This document shows, in pieces, positions 1 to 9,065 of a stretch of 52,900 nucleotides of DNA; the first letter of the stretch is position 1; each line of letters opens with the position of its first letter. Both the position numbers and the translations under genes were made by a program. Source of the stretch: Eubacteriales bacterium (GTDB lineage: Bacteria > Bacillota > Clostridia > Tissierellales > GPF-1); assembly GCA_030625815.1 (NCBI GenBank), contig DAOUQF010000026.1:1-52900 (forward strand). The letters run 5' to 3'. The notes beneath the pieces were generated by a model. That model saw only the letters and a list, made by a program, of their open reading frames with translations, ran no database searches and was not told the DNA's origin.

Positions 1-1557
1 CCAGAATCAGAGTTTGCGCAAGACGCAGTCGATACTTTGGTTGCTGCGGCGATCGCGCAAAACACCAGCGCAATTGATGCGGTTTCCGGTGCATCAGAAA
101 CTTCAGCAGGGGTAATCGGAGCACTTTCTACTGCATTGGCAAAAGCGTATGTTGATGGAGCTCCAGTAGCGGAAGCAACAACAGAAACTGAGACTGAAAC
201 AGTAGCGCTAGAAGATGTAACAACTGATGTTGTTATTATCGGTGCTGGCGGTGCAGGCCTTTCTGCAGCGGTTTCTGCAGCGGATGCAGGCATGAATGTT
301 TTGCTTCTTGAAAAAATGCCAATGGTTGGCGGAAACACCAATTATGCAACTGGCGGTTTAAACGCGGCGGGTACGGCACAACAAACTGAAAAAGGCATTG
401 AAGATTCGGTTGAATTGTACACACAAGATACCATGAAGGGCGGCAGGGAGCTAAACAACCCGGATTTGGTTCAAGTATTGACGGAAAACAGCGCAGACAC
501 AGTTGCTTGGTTGACTGAAATGGGTGCTGATTTGACTGATATCGGCCGATTGGGTGGCGCGAGTGTAAACCGTGCGCATCGTCCAACAGGCGGAGCGCCA
601 GTGGGCAATCACTTGGTGCAAACTTTAAAAACTGCGGTTGAAGCGCGTGAAGCGATTTCAATCGAAACAAACAGCACAGTAGTTGCAATTTTGACGGAAA
701 ATGGTGTGGCAACTGGCGTTACCGTTGAAACAGTGGAAGGCACTTACAATGTATTCGCGAAAGCGGTTGTTGTTGCTGCCGGCGGTTTTGGAAACAATCA
801 AGACATTATTGTTCAATACCAGCCAAGCCTTGCAGGATTTGGAACAACCAATCATCCAGGCGCAACTGGCGATGCTGTTGGCCTAGTGGCTCCATTGAAT
901 GTTTCGATGATTGATATGGAATACATCCAAACACATCCAACAGTTGTACCAGAGAAAAACAAGATGATCACGGAAGCGGTACGTGGAAACGGCGCGATCC
1001 TGGTTAACCGAAACGGCGAACGATTTATCAACGAGATTACAACGCGAGATATTGTTTCAGCAGCCGAGTTGGAGCAAGAAGGTCAAACTTCATTCTTGGT
1101 ATTCGATCAAGGCGTGCGTGAATCCCTATCAGCGATTGAGAAATACATCAACGCAGGTTTGGTAACAGAAGTTGCAACGGTAGAAGATCTAGCGGCGGCA
1201 ATTGGTGTTGACGCGGCGACTTTGGCCGGCACAATTGAAACTTACAATGGATATGTAGCAGCTGGTGCCGATCCTGATTTTGATCGACCTGACATGCCAC
1301 GCGATTTGGCAACTGCACCTTACTATTACGTAGAGGTTGGTCCTGCGGTTCACCATACAATGGGTGGAATCGAGATCAACACTGATACGCAAGTAATCAA
1401 CCAAGACGGTGAAGTGGTTGCAGGCTTGTTCGCAGCTGGTGAAGTAACTGGCGGCGTTCACGGTGCAAACCGATTGGGCGGAAATGCACTTTCTGACATT
1501 ACAACATTCGGACGAATTGCCGGCGAATCTGCGGCAGCCTTTGCAATCGCAAAGTAA
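1..1557 (+). CDS. Extracytoplasmic flavin reductase (fumarate-reductase-like), 5' end missing
   Basis: The reading frame is open from base 1, so the N-terminus lies outside the window. The visible part begins in the tail of an FMN-binding domain: DAVSGASETS (bases 76-105) matches the SGA[ST]x[ST] motif that ApbE-type transferases flavinylate, with the acceptor Thr at 100-102. A FAD_binding_2 domain follows: the dinucleotide motif GAGGAGLSAA near base 240, TEAVRGNGAILVN, the conserved proton-donor Arg of this family (TTRD, codon 1045-1047), VHHTMGG, and GANRLGGNALSD near the end. These match Shewanella-type flavocytochrome fumarate reductase without a haem domain. The expected role is reduction of an unsaturated carboxylate outside the membrane. 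It is probably paired with the similar flavoprotein at 3915 and the sensor system between them. The substrate is not certain. Confidence 0.9.
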   Translation, partial: PESEFAQDAVDTLVAAAIAQNTSAIDAVSGASETSAGVIGALSTALAKAYVDGAPVAEATTETETETVALEDVTTDVVIIGAGGAGLSAAVSAADAGMNVLLLEKMPMVGGNTNYATGGLNAAGTAQQTEKGIEDSVELYTQDTMKGGRELNNPDLVQVLTENSADTVAWLTEMGADLTDIGRLGGASVNRAHRPTGGAPVGNHLVQTLKTAVEAREAISIETNSTVVAILTENGVATGVTVETVEGTYNVFAKAVVVAAGGFGNNQDIIVQYQPSLAGFGTTNHPGATGDAVGLVAPLNVSMIDMEYIQTHPTVVPEKNKMITEAVRGNGAILVNRNGERFINEITTRDIVSAAELEQEGQTSFLVFDQGVRESLSAIEKYINAGLVTEVATVEDLAAAIGVDAATLAGTIETYNGYVAAGADPDFDRPDMPRDLATAPYYYVEVGPAVHHTMGGIEINTDTQVINQDGEVVAGLFAAGEVTGGVHGANRLGGNALSDITTFGRIAGESAAAFAIAK

Positions 1558-1577
1558 TCGTCATTCAAACTCTTTAG

Positions 1578-1601
1578 AAAAACGTCCTTCGGGGCGTTTT
1601 T
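1578..1601 (+). terminator. Rho-independent terminator with UUCG tetraloop
   Basis: AAAAACGTCC, loop TTCG, then a matching GG(G)CGTTTTT arm. The closing C(UUCG)G loop is unusually stable, and the U-tract is part of the stem. It ends the first flavoprotein transcript and separates it from the sensor kinase. Confidence 0.85.
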
Positions 1602-1673
1602 CTGCGTTTCAAGAAAAAAGGGCTTTTCTTTTTTGGCAATACTGGATAGGATGAAAGAAAGCGAGGTGAGGCA

Positions 1674-3266
1674 ATGAAATTAAATCAACGGATTATGATC
1701 ATGGTAAGCGGGTTGCTTTTGGTGGTTGTCTTGTTGGTTGGCGGGTTGACTATGAATGAGTGGTTGACTACCCTGCGTGCACAGATGGCAAACGAGGCAT
1801 TGGACATTGCCATCACCGTCGCGGCACATCCGAATATTCAAGCACAGATCACGGCGGAAAATGGATATATCCCCATTCAAAATATTGTGGAACGCATTCG
1901 GCTGAAGACCCGGGTGCAGTATATGTATGTGATCAATCAATCCAATCGATATTTTGCGCATCCGGATCCGGTTTGCTTGAATCAATCGGTGGAAGATGAG
2001 TCCATGATTGAACGGCTGTCGACGGGCGAATCACAAACCGTACAAGCCTCTTGGCCATCGGTTGCCATTGAAGCCTACACCCCCATCTATCAGGATGGAG
2101 AACCAGTCGGCACGGTTGTCGTCGGTTTGCTGAATGGTCGCTTGTACCAGGAAATTCGGCGAAGCATTTATCGTTTTGTTGCTTACTTATTGTTTGCGAT
2201 ATTTTTGGGCATGGTTTTTGCTCATCTGATGGCGAAACAGATCAAGGAAACCATTTTTGGATTGGAGCCGAGCGAAATTGCATTTTTGTTGGGCCAGCAA
2301 AATCTCGTCTTGGAGAATCAGCGGGAAGGGATTGTCGCCTTGGATGAACACGGCAGAATTATTTTGGCCAATGCTTCCGCTCGGAATCTAGTGGATCTCG
2401 GGTCGGACGATATCGGACAAAGCATTTATCGTTATCGCATTCGTGATGGATTTACAGCGGTGTTGAAGTCGAAGGAAGCCCTGGAGGCTCAGGAAATCAA
2501 GATGGGTCAAGGCCGCGTCGTCTTAGCTAGTTTTTATCCCATTCACGATCAAAAAGGAAACTTTTTGGGCGTGATAGCCGGATTTGAAGACTGGAGCGCC
2601 GCGAAACATCGTGCGGAGGAATTGACGGGGATTCGAGAGCTGAATTATGATCTTCGCGCGCAAAACCATGAATTTATGAATAAGCTTCACACCATTATGG
2701 GGCTTTTGCAATTGGATGAAGCCGATGAAGCCATCGCCTATATTTCAGAAATTTCGCAGACGAGGCAAGAGATGCTCGGACGGATTTCCCAGCGGATCAA
2801 GGAACCCTCGGTTGCGGGACTGTTATTGGCGAAATACAACAAAGCATTGGAGAAGAAAATTCGATTCACACTGGATGAATCCTCTTATCTTCAGGAATTG
2901 CCGGAAGAGATGCGGGTGGATGAATTTATTTCGATCGTCGGCAATCTTATAGAGAATGCCTTGGATGAATTGGCGGGACGCGAGGATGGAGAAGTTTACA
3001 TCGGGATCTTCGGATCCGATCTTGGGGTGCATATTGCTGTTGAGGACAATGGGGGAGGAATTTCGATTGCCATGCAGGAAACTCTGTTTACCCGCGGATC
3101 GAGTTCAAAGGGAGCCGATCGCGGATTTGGGCTGTGTACGGTGCAGCGAATTGTTGCAGCTTTTGGGGGAACGATTGAATACGAAGGGATGAATGGAGCA
3201 AGTTTCTCCATTTGGATTCCTATTCGGAAGGAGGATGGGTATGCGGATACTGATCGTAGAGGATGA
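1674..3266 (+). CDS. Sensor histidine kinase, CitA/DcuS type
   Basis: A 530-residue membrane kinase. TM1 spans about residues 7-29, an extracytoplasmic PAS/Cache sensor about 30-160, and TM2 about 163-185. A cytoplasmic PAS follows, then a SpoOB-type dimerisation helix with the phospho-accepting His at about residue 332 (AQNHEFMNKLHTIMGLL), then a HATPase domain with N-box GNLIENALDE, G1 VEDNGGGI and G2 GFGLCTVQ. This order defines the family that senses citrate, fumarate or other di/tricarboxylates. The start has GAGGTGAG eight bases upstream. Its 3' end overlaps the response regulator. Lying between two carboxylate-reductase-like flavoproteins, it probably senses their substrate; that link is inferred. 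Confidence 0.9.
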   Translation: MKLNQRIMIMVSGLLLVVVLLVGGLTMNEWLTTLRAQMANEALDIAITVAAHPNIQAQITAENGYIPIQNIVERIRLKTRVQYMYVINQSNRYFAHPDPVCLNQSVEDESMIERLSTGESQTVQASWPSVAIEAYTPIYQDGEPVGTVVVGLLNGRLYQEIRRSIYRFVAYLLFAIFLGMVFAHLMAKQIKETIFGLEPSEIAFLLGQQNLVLENQREGIVALDEHGRIILANASARNLVDLGSDDIGQSIYRYRIRDGFTAVLKSKEALEAQEIKMGQGRVVLASFYPIHDQKGNFLGVIAGFEDWSAAKHRAEELTGIRELNYDLRAQNHEFMNKLHTIMGLLQLDEADEAIAYISEISQTRQEMLGRISQRIKEPSVAGLLLAKYNKALEKKIRFTLDESSYLQELPEEMRVDEFISIVGNLIENALDELAGREDGEVYIGIFGSDLGVHIAVEDNGGGISIAMQETLFTRGSSSKGADRGFGLCTVQRIVAAFGGTIEYEGMNGASFSIWIPIRKEDGYADTDRRG

Positions 3267-3918
3267 TCCAATGGTACGAGAGATCAATCGAAAATTTGCG
3301 CAGCGGATTGAGGAAATTTCAGAAATCGAGGCTGTATCCAATTTGGAGGCGGCAAAGGAGACTCTGCTGGAGAAAAAATTCCATCTGGTGCTTTTAGATG
3401 TTTATTTTCCGGAAGGGAAGGGAACGGATTTATTGAAATGGATTCGAGATGAGAAAATCGAATGTGAGATCGTATTTATTACGGCTGACAAGAGCGTGGA
3501 AACCGTGGAGCATGCCTTTCGATATGGGACGGTTGATTATCTGATCAAGCCCTTTACCTTTGAGCGATTTGAAGAAGCGATTCGGGCTTCCTTGCGCCGG
3601 ATTCAAGCGATCCCCGAGGCGGGAACCCTGGAACAAGCGCAATTGGATCAATTGTTTCGACGGGAACAGCAACCGGAATTGATGACGGCGCCTATGGAAA
3701 AAGGCTTAAGTCGAAAAACCTATGAGCTCGTTTGGCGGGAGATCGAGAAAATGGATCATCCATTTACACCGGAAGAGATTGGGGCAAGCAGTGGATTAGC
3801 GCGGGTTACGGTGCGCCGCTATCTGGAATATATGGTTCGGGAAGGGATGCTGAAGATGGACTTATCCTATGGAAAGGTGGGTCGCCCGCAGCATCTGTAT
3901 CAGAGGGTGATTCGATGA
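3241..3918 (+). CDS. Response regulator, CitB/DcuR type
   Basis: A 225-residue cytoplasmic regulator with an N-terminal receiver: acidic pair EDD at residues 8-10, phospho-Asp at residue 53 in LLDVYFP, and Lys in YLIKPF. A C-terminal winged HTH of the CitB group follows (TPEEIGASSGLARVTVRRYL). The ATG at 3241 is chosen because GGAAGGAGG ends eight bases before it; an in-frame ATG at 3235 is too close to that site. It overlaps the kinase by 26 bases, and its TGA overlaps the next ATG (ATGA), so kinase, regulator and flavoprotein should be translated together. It is expected to activate the neighbouring reductase genes. Confidence 0.9.
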   Translation: MRILIVEDDPMVREINRKFAQRIEEISEIEAVSNLEAAKETLLEKKFHLVLLDVYFPEGKGTDLLKWIRDEKIECEIVFITADKSVETVEHAFRYGTVDYLIKPFTFERFEEAIRASLRRIQAIPEAGTLEQAQLDQLFRREQQPELMTAPMEKGLSRKTYELVWREIEKMDHPFTPEEIGASSGLARVTVRRYLEYMVREGMLKMDLSYGKVGRPQHLYQRVIR

Positions 3919-5321
3919 GAAAGATCATAGTGGGGATGGCAATTGTCTTTGCCATCTTCGGAGGGATTATGGCGTTTTTGGAGCGCCCTGAGCGAACCGA
4001 TGTGGTTGTGATCGGTGCAGGTGCGAGCGGAATTAGCGCTGCCATTGAGGCGAGACAGGCGGGGCTTTCCGTGGTACTTTTGGAGAAAATGCCTCGAATT
4101 GGCGGCAATAGTCAGCGTGCGACAGGCGGGATGAACGCCGTGAATAGCGCGGTTCAAGAAAATGACGGACTGGGTGACAGTGAGAATCTGTATCTGGCGG
4201 ACACCTTGGCGGCCGGTCATTTTCAAAACGATCGTGTCTTGGCGAAACTATTGGTTGAAAAGAGTGGAGAAGCAATTGATTGGCTGATTGGCTTGGGTGC
4301 GGATTTAACGGATCTTGGCCGCTTAGCGGGACATCGGGTGGATCGAACCCATCGTCCTTCTGGAGGGGCTCCTGTTGGCTCTGAAGTGATTCGAGTGTTG
4401 GGGGAGCAGCTTGTTCAACTGGGGATTCATTTGCGGGTAGAGAACAAGGTGATTCAATTGCTTTATGAGGACAATCGGGTGACTGGGGTCTTGGTACGCA
4501 ATGAGGAAGGCCGCGAATACGAGATTATGGCCGATGCGGTTGTGATTGCTTCCGGCGGTTTTGGGGGAAGTCCAGAACGGTTCGTCTTCTATAATCCGGA
4601 TCTGAAGGGATTTAAGACCACCAATCATGCCGGTGCAACGGGAGACTATATTGATTTGGTTGCAGATCTCCCCATTGAGTTGATTGATATGGAGAAGATT
4701 CAGGCGCATCCCACAGTGGAACCGCATTTCGGAATTCTGATTACCGAGGCGATCCGCGGGAATGGCGGAATATTGATCAATGTGGAGGGGAATCGGTTTA
4801 CCGATGAAATGGCGTTTCGAGATATCTTGAGCGAAGAAATGCGTCAGCAGCCACAGGGCGGGAATTTCCTGATTTTTGATGAATCCATTCGCAATGGATT
4901 GTCCGCGGCAGATGCTTATATTGATATGCATTTAGTGAAGGAAGCCGAGTCCATTGACGAGATGGCTCAGGTTTTGGGAATTGATTCAGCCATCTTGACT
5001 CGAACCATCGAACGCTACAATGGGTTTGTGGCGGGGGGATCCGATGAAGACTATCAGCGCATGGATTTGCCCGTTCAATTGACGGCGCCATTCTATGCCA
5101 TTTTGGTGCAGCCGGGCGTTCACTATTGCATGGGCGGACTGCCGATCAATGAGAATGCGCAAGTATTGGATCGCGACGGCGTTCCGATCCAAGGCTTGTT
5201 TGCCTGTGGAGAAGCCACCGGAGGGATTCATGGAAACAATCGTTTGGGGGGGAACTCGATGACGGATTCGATTGTTTTTGGAAGAATTGCCGGTCAATCG
5301 GTGGCAGGTGTGAAGAAATAA
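3915..5321 (+). CDS. Membrane-anchored fumarate-reductase-like flavoprotein without FMN domain
   Basis: About 468 residues. One N-terminal hydrophobic segment (residues about 4-23, no lipobox Cys) precedes a FAD_binding_2 domain: VIGAGASGISAA, TEAIRGNGGILIN, the conserved Arg in AFRD, and GNNRLGGNSMTD. It lacks the FMN-binding domain seen in the first flavoprotein, so it should take electrons by another route or from a partner. The substrate-site motif is HYCMGG, whereas the first flavoprotein and fumarate reductases have HHTMGG; this suggests altered substrate choice. Translation starts inside the regulator stop codon (ATGA), so the upstream extension is rejected. Confidence 0.85.
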   Translation: MRKIIVGMAIVFAIFGGIMAFLERPERTDVVVIGAGASGISAAIEARQAGLSVVLLEKMPRIGGNSQRATGGMNAVNSAVQENDGLGDSENLYLADTLAAGHFQNDRVLAKLLVEKSGEAIDWLIGLGADLTDLGRLAGHRVDRTHRPSGGAPVGSEVIRVLGEQLVQLGIHLRVENKVIQLLYEDNRVTGVLVRNEEGREYEIMADAVVIASGGFGGSPERFVFYNPDLKGFKTTNHAGATGDYIDLVADLPIELIDMEKIQAHPTVEPHFGILITEAIRGNGGILINVEGNRFTDEMAFRDILSEEMRQQPQGGNFLIFDESIRNGLSAADAYIDMHLVKEAESIDEMAQVLGIDSAILTRTIERYNGFVAGGSDEDYQRMDLPVQLTAPFYAILVQPGVHYCMGGLPINENAQVLDRDGVPIQGLFACGEATGGIHGNNRLGGNSMTDSIVFGRIAGQSVAGVKK

Positions 5322-5357
5322 AAATCGGGTAAAAACTAGGTAGACGGAGGTGTACCT

Positions 5358-6089
5358 ATGAAACGAAGAAAAAATAACTTGCCGATCGTTTTTTACCTAG
5401 GTGTTTTGGCAGTCAATGCCCTTGCGAATATATGGCCCATTAATGGGATTACAACGGGAGAGGTGTCGGATTTGGTTCCTTCCCTTTTCACTCCGGTAGG
5501 AGTTACCTTTGCGATTTGGGTAGTCATCTATTTGCTTTTGGGATATTGGGTGTTGATCCCGGTTTGGCGAGAGGAACGGTTGACGAGAGTTGGCAACGTT
5601 TTTTTTGCTGTGAGTTGCATCGCGAACATGGCCTGGATTTTTCTTTGGCATTATCAGATCTGGTGGGCGACGGAAATTGCCATGCTGGTGATCCTGGTGA
5701 GCTTGATCGGATTGTCTGTGGAAATGGGGCGATCTCGATTTAGCAAGGTGGCGTCAATGACGATTCCGATCAGCGTGTATCTGGGATGGATTTCAGTTAT
5801 GACCATCGCAAACACATCGATTTTCTTGATTGTGCGGGGGTTTACGGGTGGTGATTTGGCAGTGATTTGGACCATGGGCATGATGATTGTCACCCTTCTT
5901 TTGGGGGTGATGGCTCTGCGAGTGAAACGAGATTGGGCATTTGCCTTGGTGATTATCTGGGCGAATTACGGGATCTTTTCGCGCTGGCAAGGGGTTGATC
6001 TCTTGTTATCGGGGACGGCTTTTGCTGCGATGGTTTTGTTGGCGTTGGGCATTCTCTTGAATTTGGTACGAAAAGAATCGTTGGTTTAG
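5358..6089 (+). CDS. TspO/MBR-like integral membrane protein
   Basis: 243 residues, almost wholly hydrophobic, with about seven predicted membrane segments. The FTPVGVTFAIWVVIYLLLG stretch near residue 45 is the hallmark of the long tryptophan-rich sensory (TspO-related) proteins of Firmicutes, and Trp residues recur (WIFLWHYQIWW). CGGAGGTG stands upstream of the ATG. Biochemical function is unknown; canonical TspO binds porphyrins. It lies 36 bases after the flavoprotein on the same strand and may be co-transcribed. Confidence 0.7.
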   Translation: MKRRKNNLPIVFYLGVLAVNALANIWPINGITTGEVSDLVPSLFTPVGVTFAIWVVIYLLLGYWVLIPVWREERLTRVGNVFFAVSCIANMAWIFLWHYQIWWATEIAMLVILVSLIGLSVEMGRSRFSKVASMTIPISVYLGWISVMTIANTSIFLIVRGFTGGDLAVIWTMGMMIVTLLLGVMALRVKRDWAFALVIIWANYGIFSRWQGVDLLLSGTAFAAMVLLALGILLNLVRKESLV

Positions 6090-6098
6090 GAGGTTCGC

Positions 6099-7076
6099 AT
6101 GGTAGAAGCAAAGATAACGCAATATTTACAGCTTTATGAGTCGATGAAGACGACATACAAGTGGAAGATTGGAGACCCTGCGTTGCGCATGATTCCTTTA
6201 TTCTACTTGATGAAGGATCATCCCTTCGACTCACAACGCTATGAATCGTTTTTAAAGGGAATTCAGAATCAAACGGGGATCTTTTCGAATTTTCGTGGAA
6301 CCAATCAATATTTGATTGCCGCGATGATGGATACGGAAGGATATACCGCCGCATCGATTTTGCAATTGATGGAATTGGAGAAGCGGTTGAAGCAGCAAAA
6401 AGTCAGGGGGCCTTATATGCCCTTGGTAGCCGTGTCCCTATTGTCTGAGCCTTTGTTGAGCCCGAGACTGGTCAAGGCGCAGGAGATCTATCAGATGATG
6501 AAGAAGGAGCATAAGTTTCTGACGGGAAGCGATGATTTGCCCATGGCGGTGCTGTTGGCAAAGAATGAGCGGCAACCGGAGCAATTGATTGAGCGGATGG
6601 AAATCTACTATGATCGATTGTCCAAGAAGCGCTATCACAAGGGAAATATGCTGCAGATGATGACGCATATTTTGACGGTTTTGCAGCCGGAGATTCTGCA
6701 AATTTCTCTTGTGGAACGATGCGAGGGATTTCTCGACGAGATGAAACGGCAAAAGGTGAAGTGGAGCGATTATTTTTATCCGCAAATTCCCTTGCTGGTT
6801 TTGAACGAGCAGCCGATTGAAGAGGTGGTGCGCTACCTGAATGAATACACCAAGCAATTGTCCGTGACCAAGGGCTTTAAATGGCAGGGAAGCATGAACA
6901 CCATGCTTGCGGCCATGCTGGTGGTCAGTGATTTTATGAAGAGTGAAGAATACGATGCCTTGCTTAGAACGGGAGTTACCACGGTGATCCAGCAGATCCT
7001 GCAGGCGCAGCAGGCCGCTATGATCGCGGCGATTGGTGCTTCGACAGCGGCTGCAGCCAGCGCGTCATCAAACTAG
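6099..7076 (+). CDS. DUF4003 family protein
   Basis: 325 residues, soluble and helix-rich. It matches DUF4003 of Bacilli and Clostridia: the DDLPMAVLLAK segment near residue 148 followed by YYDRLSKKRYHKGN is characteristic. No catalytic motif is recognisable. The C-terminus ends in an Ala/Ser-rich tail. TTAGGAGG precedes the ATG, nine bases after the membrane protein stop, so it is in the same operon. Function unknown. Confidence 0.75.
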   Translation: MVEAKITQYLQLYESMKTTYKWKIGDPALRMIPLFYLMKDHPFDSQRYESFLKGIQNQTGIFSNFRGTNQYLIAAMMDTEGYTAASILQLMELEKRLKQQKVRGPYMPLVAVSLLSEPLLSPRLVKAQEIYQMMKKEHKFLTGSDDLPMAVLLAKNERQPEQLIERMEIYYDRLSKKRYHKGNMLQMMTHILTVLQPEILQISLVERCEGFLDEMKRQKVKWSDYFYPQIPLLVLNEQPIEEVVRYLNEYTKQLSVTKGFKWQGSMNTMLAAMLVVSDFMKSEEYDALLRTGVTTVIQQILQAQQAAMIAAIGASTAAAASASSN

Positions 7077-7086
7077 GGGGAACGAC

Positions 7087-7440
7087 TTGAAGAAACCATT
7101 GGTACTGATTTATCCAAAGTGCAGCACCTGCAAGAAGTCGATTGGTTGGCTGGAAGATGCGGGAGTCGAAGTGGAGGTTCGCCATATTGTGGAGGAGAAT
7201 CCAACGGCGGAAGAATTGAAAACCTGGTGGGAAGCGAGTGGCTTGCCGCTGAAACGATTCTTTAATACGAGCGGGATGAAGTATCGGGAATTGCATTTGA
7301 AGGATAAATTGCCGATCATGACCGATCAGGAGCAATTGGATTTACTGGCGACGGATGGAATGCTGGTGAAGCGTCCATTGGTTGTCGGAGAGAAGATTCT
7401 TGTGGGATTTAAAGTGAAAGAATGGGAAGAGAACTTTTAA
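7087..7440 (+). CDS. ArsC/Spx-family thioredoxin-fold protein
   Basis: 117 residues from a TTG start at 7087, chosen because AGGGGG ends six bases upstream and the protein then begins MKKPLVLIYPKCSTC, as the family does. The CSTC motif near residue 12 is the redox CxxC of Spx/YffB proteins. GLPLKRFFNTSGMKYREL and MLVKRPLVVG (which has the conserved RP) complete the family signature. It could be an arsenate-reductase-like thiol enzyme or a Spx-type RNA polymerase partner; the sequence does not decide. The start codon follows the DUF4003 stop by ten bases. Confidence 0.85.
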   Translation: MKKPLVLIYPKCSTCKKSIGWLEDAGVEVEVRHIVEENPTAEELKTWWEASGLPLKRFFNTSGMKYRELHLKDKLPIMTDQEQLDLLATDGMLVKRPLVVGEKILVGFKVKEWEENF

Positions 7441-7450
7441 TAAAGGAAAA

Positions 7451-7480
7451 ACGGGAGTGTTGCTGAGGCAACACTCCCGT
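7451..7480. terminator. Bidirectional terminator
   Basis: A perfect 13-bp stem ACGGGAGTGTTGC / GCAACACTCCCGT with loop TGAG. An A-run stands on the left and a T-rich stretch on the right. It lies between the convergent ArsC-like and lipoprotein genes and can stop transcription from both sides. Confidence 0.9.
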
Positions 7481-7488
7481 TCTGTTTA

Positions 7489-8973
7489 TTAGGTTGCAAA
7501 TTTAATCTGGCTGACAGTCCAGAGGGAATCGTCATACGCATATAGGATCAAGAAATCTCCCTCCAAGGGATCTGAGCCATCAGACGGGATGGATAAATGA
7601 ACCTTGATTTCCATTTGGATTGGAGAATGCACCGTTTCTTCCAGGATTTCAAAGGTCTCGATCTGAGATGCGGATGTGACTTTGAAATTTTCTGCCTCCA
7701 AGAAGGGGAGCAGTTCCTTTACCAAGGCGGATTTCATTCGATCTTCCGTTAAGGGAAGGATCTCCAGATAGAAGGATGCTTCAACCGGCGAAATTTCCTC
7801 GCGGCTCACATCGGAGTTCAAGGGAATAAAGTCGGAGAAATAGCTGATTTCGTCCATATTGTCATAATCGCGAAGGGATTCCGTTCCGTCTTCCAGATAG
7901 ATGGTGCGAGATTCCTGGGTTGGAATCGCATAGACCATATGAAGCTGGATTGCCGTGCAGGGATCAAAAATTTTCTGATTCATTTGAAGGGTCATAATTA
8001 CGGGCTCTCTGGGGACATATCGATTCTCATTGATTTGCCCTTCGACACTGACAATCTTTGTTGGAATCACTTCACCTGCATCCGTTACGACTTGAAATCG
8101 ATAATGCTCTTTTTCCAAGGCGAGTCGCGGAACAAAGGCATCGGGTGTGATGGCAAGGGTGATTTCTCCCCCGTTTTCTTCCCAATGCACCGATGTGATC
8201 TTTGCTTCCGTCAGGTGTTTAAAGGGGATCAAGTCCCAAGATTGATTCTCAATGCCGTTGATCTTCTCGAAGAATGCTTGGAATTCAACATCGGTCTCCA
8301 GCGAGGAGGCAAAGGTGAATTCTCTGGCGGCTATGGCCGCGTCGTTGGCAAGATCAATTTCGAATTCCTCGTTTATGGAGCGAATGCGAAATTGAACCGC
8401 AGGGTTTCTAATGTCTGTAAATCGATGAGTGAAATAGACGTACGATTGCGGCGGCAAGATGGTTTGCGGATAGCCGTAATCCAGGGCCAGCGCTTGTTGA
8501 CCATCTGTGGTTTCAAGAATGCTGCTCAGATGCATCGAAGCGTCGCGGTAGGAATAGAGCCACAATTCCGATGGATTTGAGATTCGGTATTCAATCTCCA
8601 GGGTTTCAATTTCCGGGTTGTATTCATAGCTGTAAATGGAAAGCTGCAGATTGATTCGATCGTCCTTTTGCTGATAGATGCTTCTGTCAAAAAGGATCTT
8701 GCGAATGTCAAAATATCCGCCATTGATCGCAGTTAAAAATTGATCGACGATGATGCGTCCCTCGTTTCGCCCGAAGGTTACGCTGGTCGCTTCCGGTTCT
8801 TCGACTGTTTCCTCTTCCGGTTCTGCTGTCTCATCGACAGGCGCTTCCGGTTCGTTTGATGTTTCTTCTTGTGCGGGCTCTTCGGGTTCAACCGGAGTTG
8901 GCGGCGTACAGCCAGTAACAAGTAAGATTAGGATGATCAGTGCGATCATCATTTGTTTTTTCATTCTTTTCAT
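7489..8973 (-). CDS. Lipoprotein of unknown function
   Basis: 494 residues. The signal peptide ends in the lipobox LVTGC (Cys near residue 22), so the protein should be lipid-anchored outside the membrane. An acidic, Pro/Glu-rich linker (residues about 24-65) then separates the anchor from a large beta-rich domain that I do not recognise. AAAGGAG lies six bases before the ATG at 8973. It is followed on the same strand by its own convergent terminator and preceded by the ABC exporter operon, with which any functional link is unproven. Confidence 0.75.
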   Translation of the reverse strand: MKRMKKQMMIALIILILLVTGCTPPTPVEPEEPAQEETSNEPEAPVDETAEPEEETVEEPEATSVTFGRNEGRIIVDQFLTAINGGYFDIRKILFDRSIYQQKDDRINLQLSIYSYEYNPEIETLEIEYRISNPSELWLYSYRDASMHLSSILETTDGQQALALDYGYPQTILPPQSYVYFTHRFTDIRNPAVQFRIRSINEEFEIDLANDAAIAAREFTFASSLETDVEFQAFFEKINGIENQSWDLIPFKHLTEAKITSVHWEENGGEITLAITPDAFVPRLALEKEHYRFQVVTDAGEVIPTKIVSVEGQINENRYVPREPVIMTLQMNQKIFDPCTAIQLHMVYAIPTQESRTIYLEDGTESLRDYDNMDEISYFSDFIPLNSDVSREEISPVEASFYLEILPLTEDRMKSALVKELLPFLEAENFKVTSASQIETFEILEETVHSPIQMEIKVHLSIPSDGSDPLEGDFLILYAYDDSLWTVSQIKFAT

Positions 8974-9038
8974 GGTGTGCTCCTTTTATCGTAATGTCCT
9001 TACTAGTATATTTTATCAAACTTCTCAATACAAGCAAA

Positions 9039-9062
9039 AGAGAACCTGCTTTCAGGTTCTCT
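9039..9062 (-). terminator. Terminator after the ABC permease
   Basis: Ten-bp stem AGAGAACCTG / CAGGTTCTCT with a four-base loop. On the minus strand it runs into TTTTGCTT, directly after the permease stop codon. Confidence 0.75.
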
Positions 9063-9065
9063 CGA

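Noticed and set aside
4323-4931. 202-codon minus-strand open frame opposite the second flavoprotein.
   Set aside because: It is a shadow of a strongly conserved gene with no ribosome site or family match.
7939-8580. 213-codon plus-strand open frame opposite the lipoprotein gene.
   Set aside because: It lacks a ribosome site and a recognisable family, and lies antisense to a well-supported lipoprotein.
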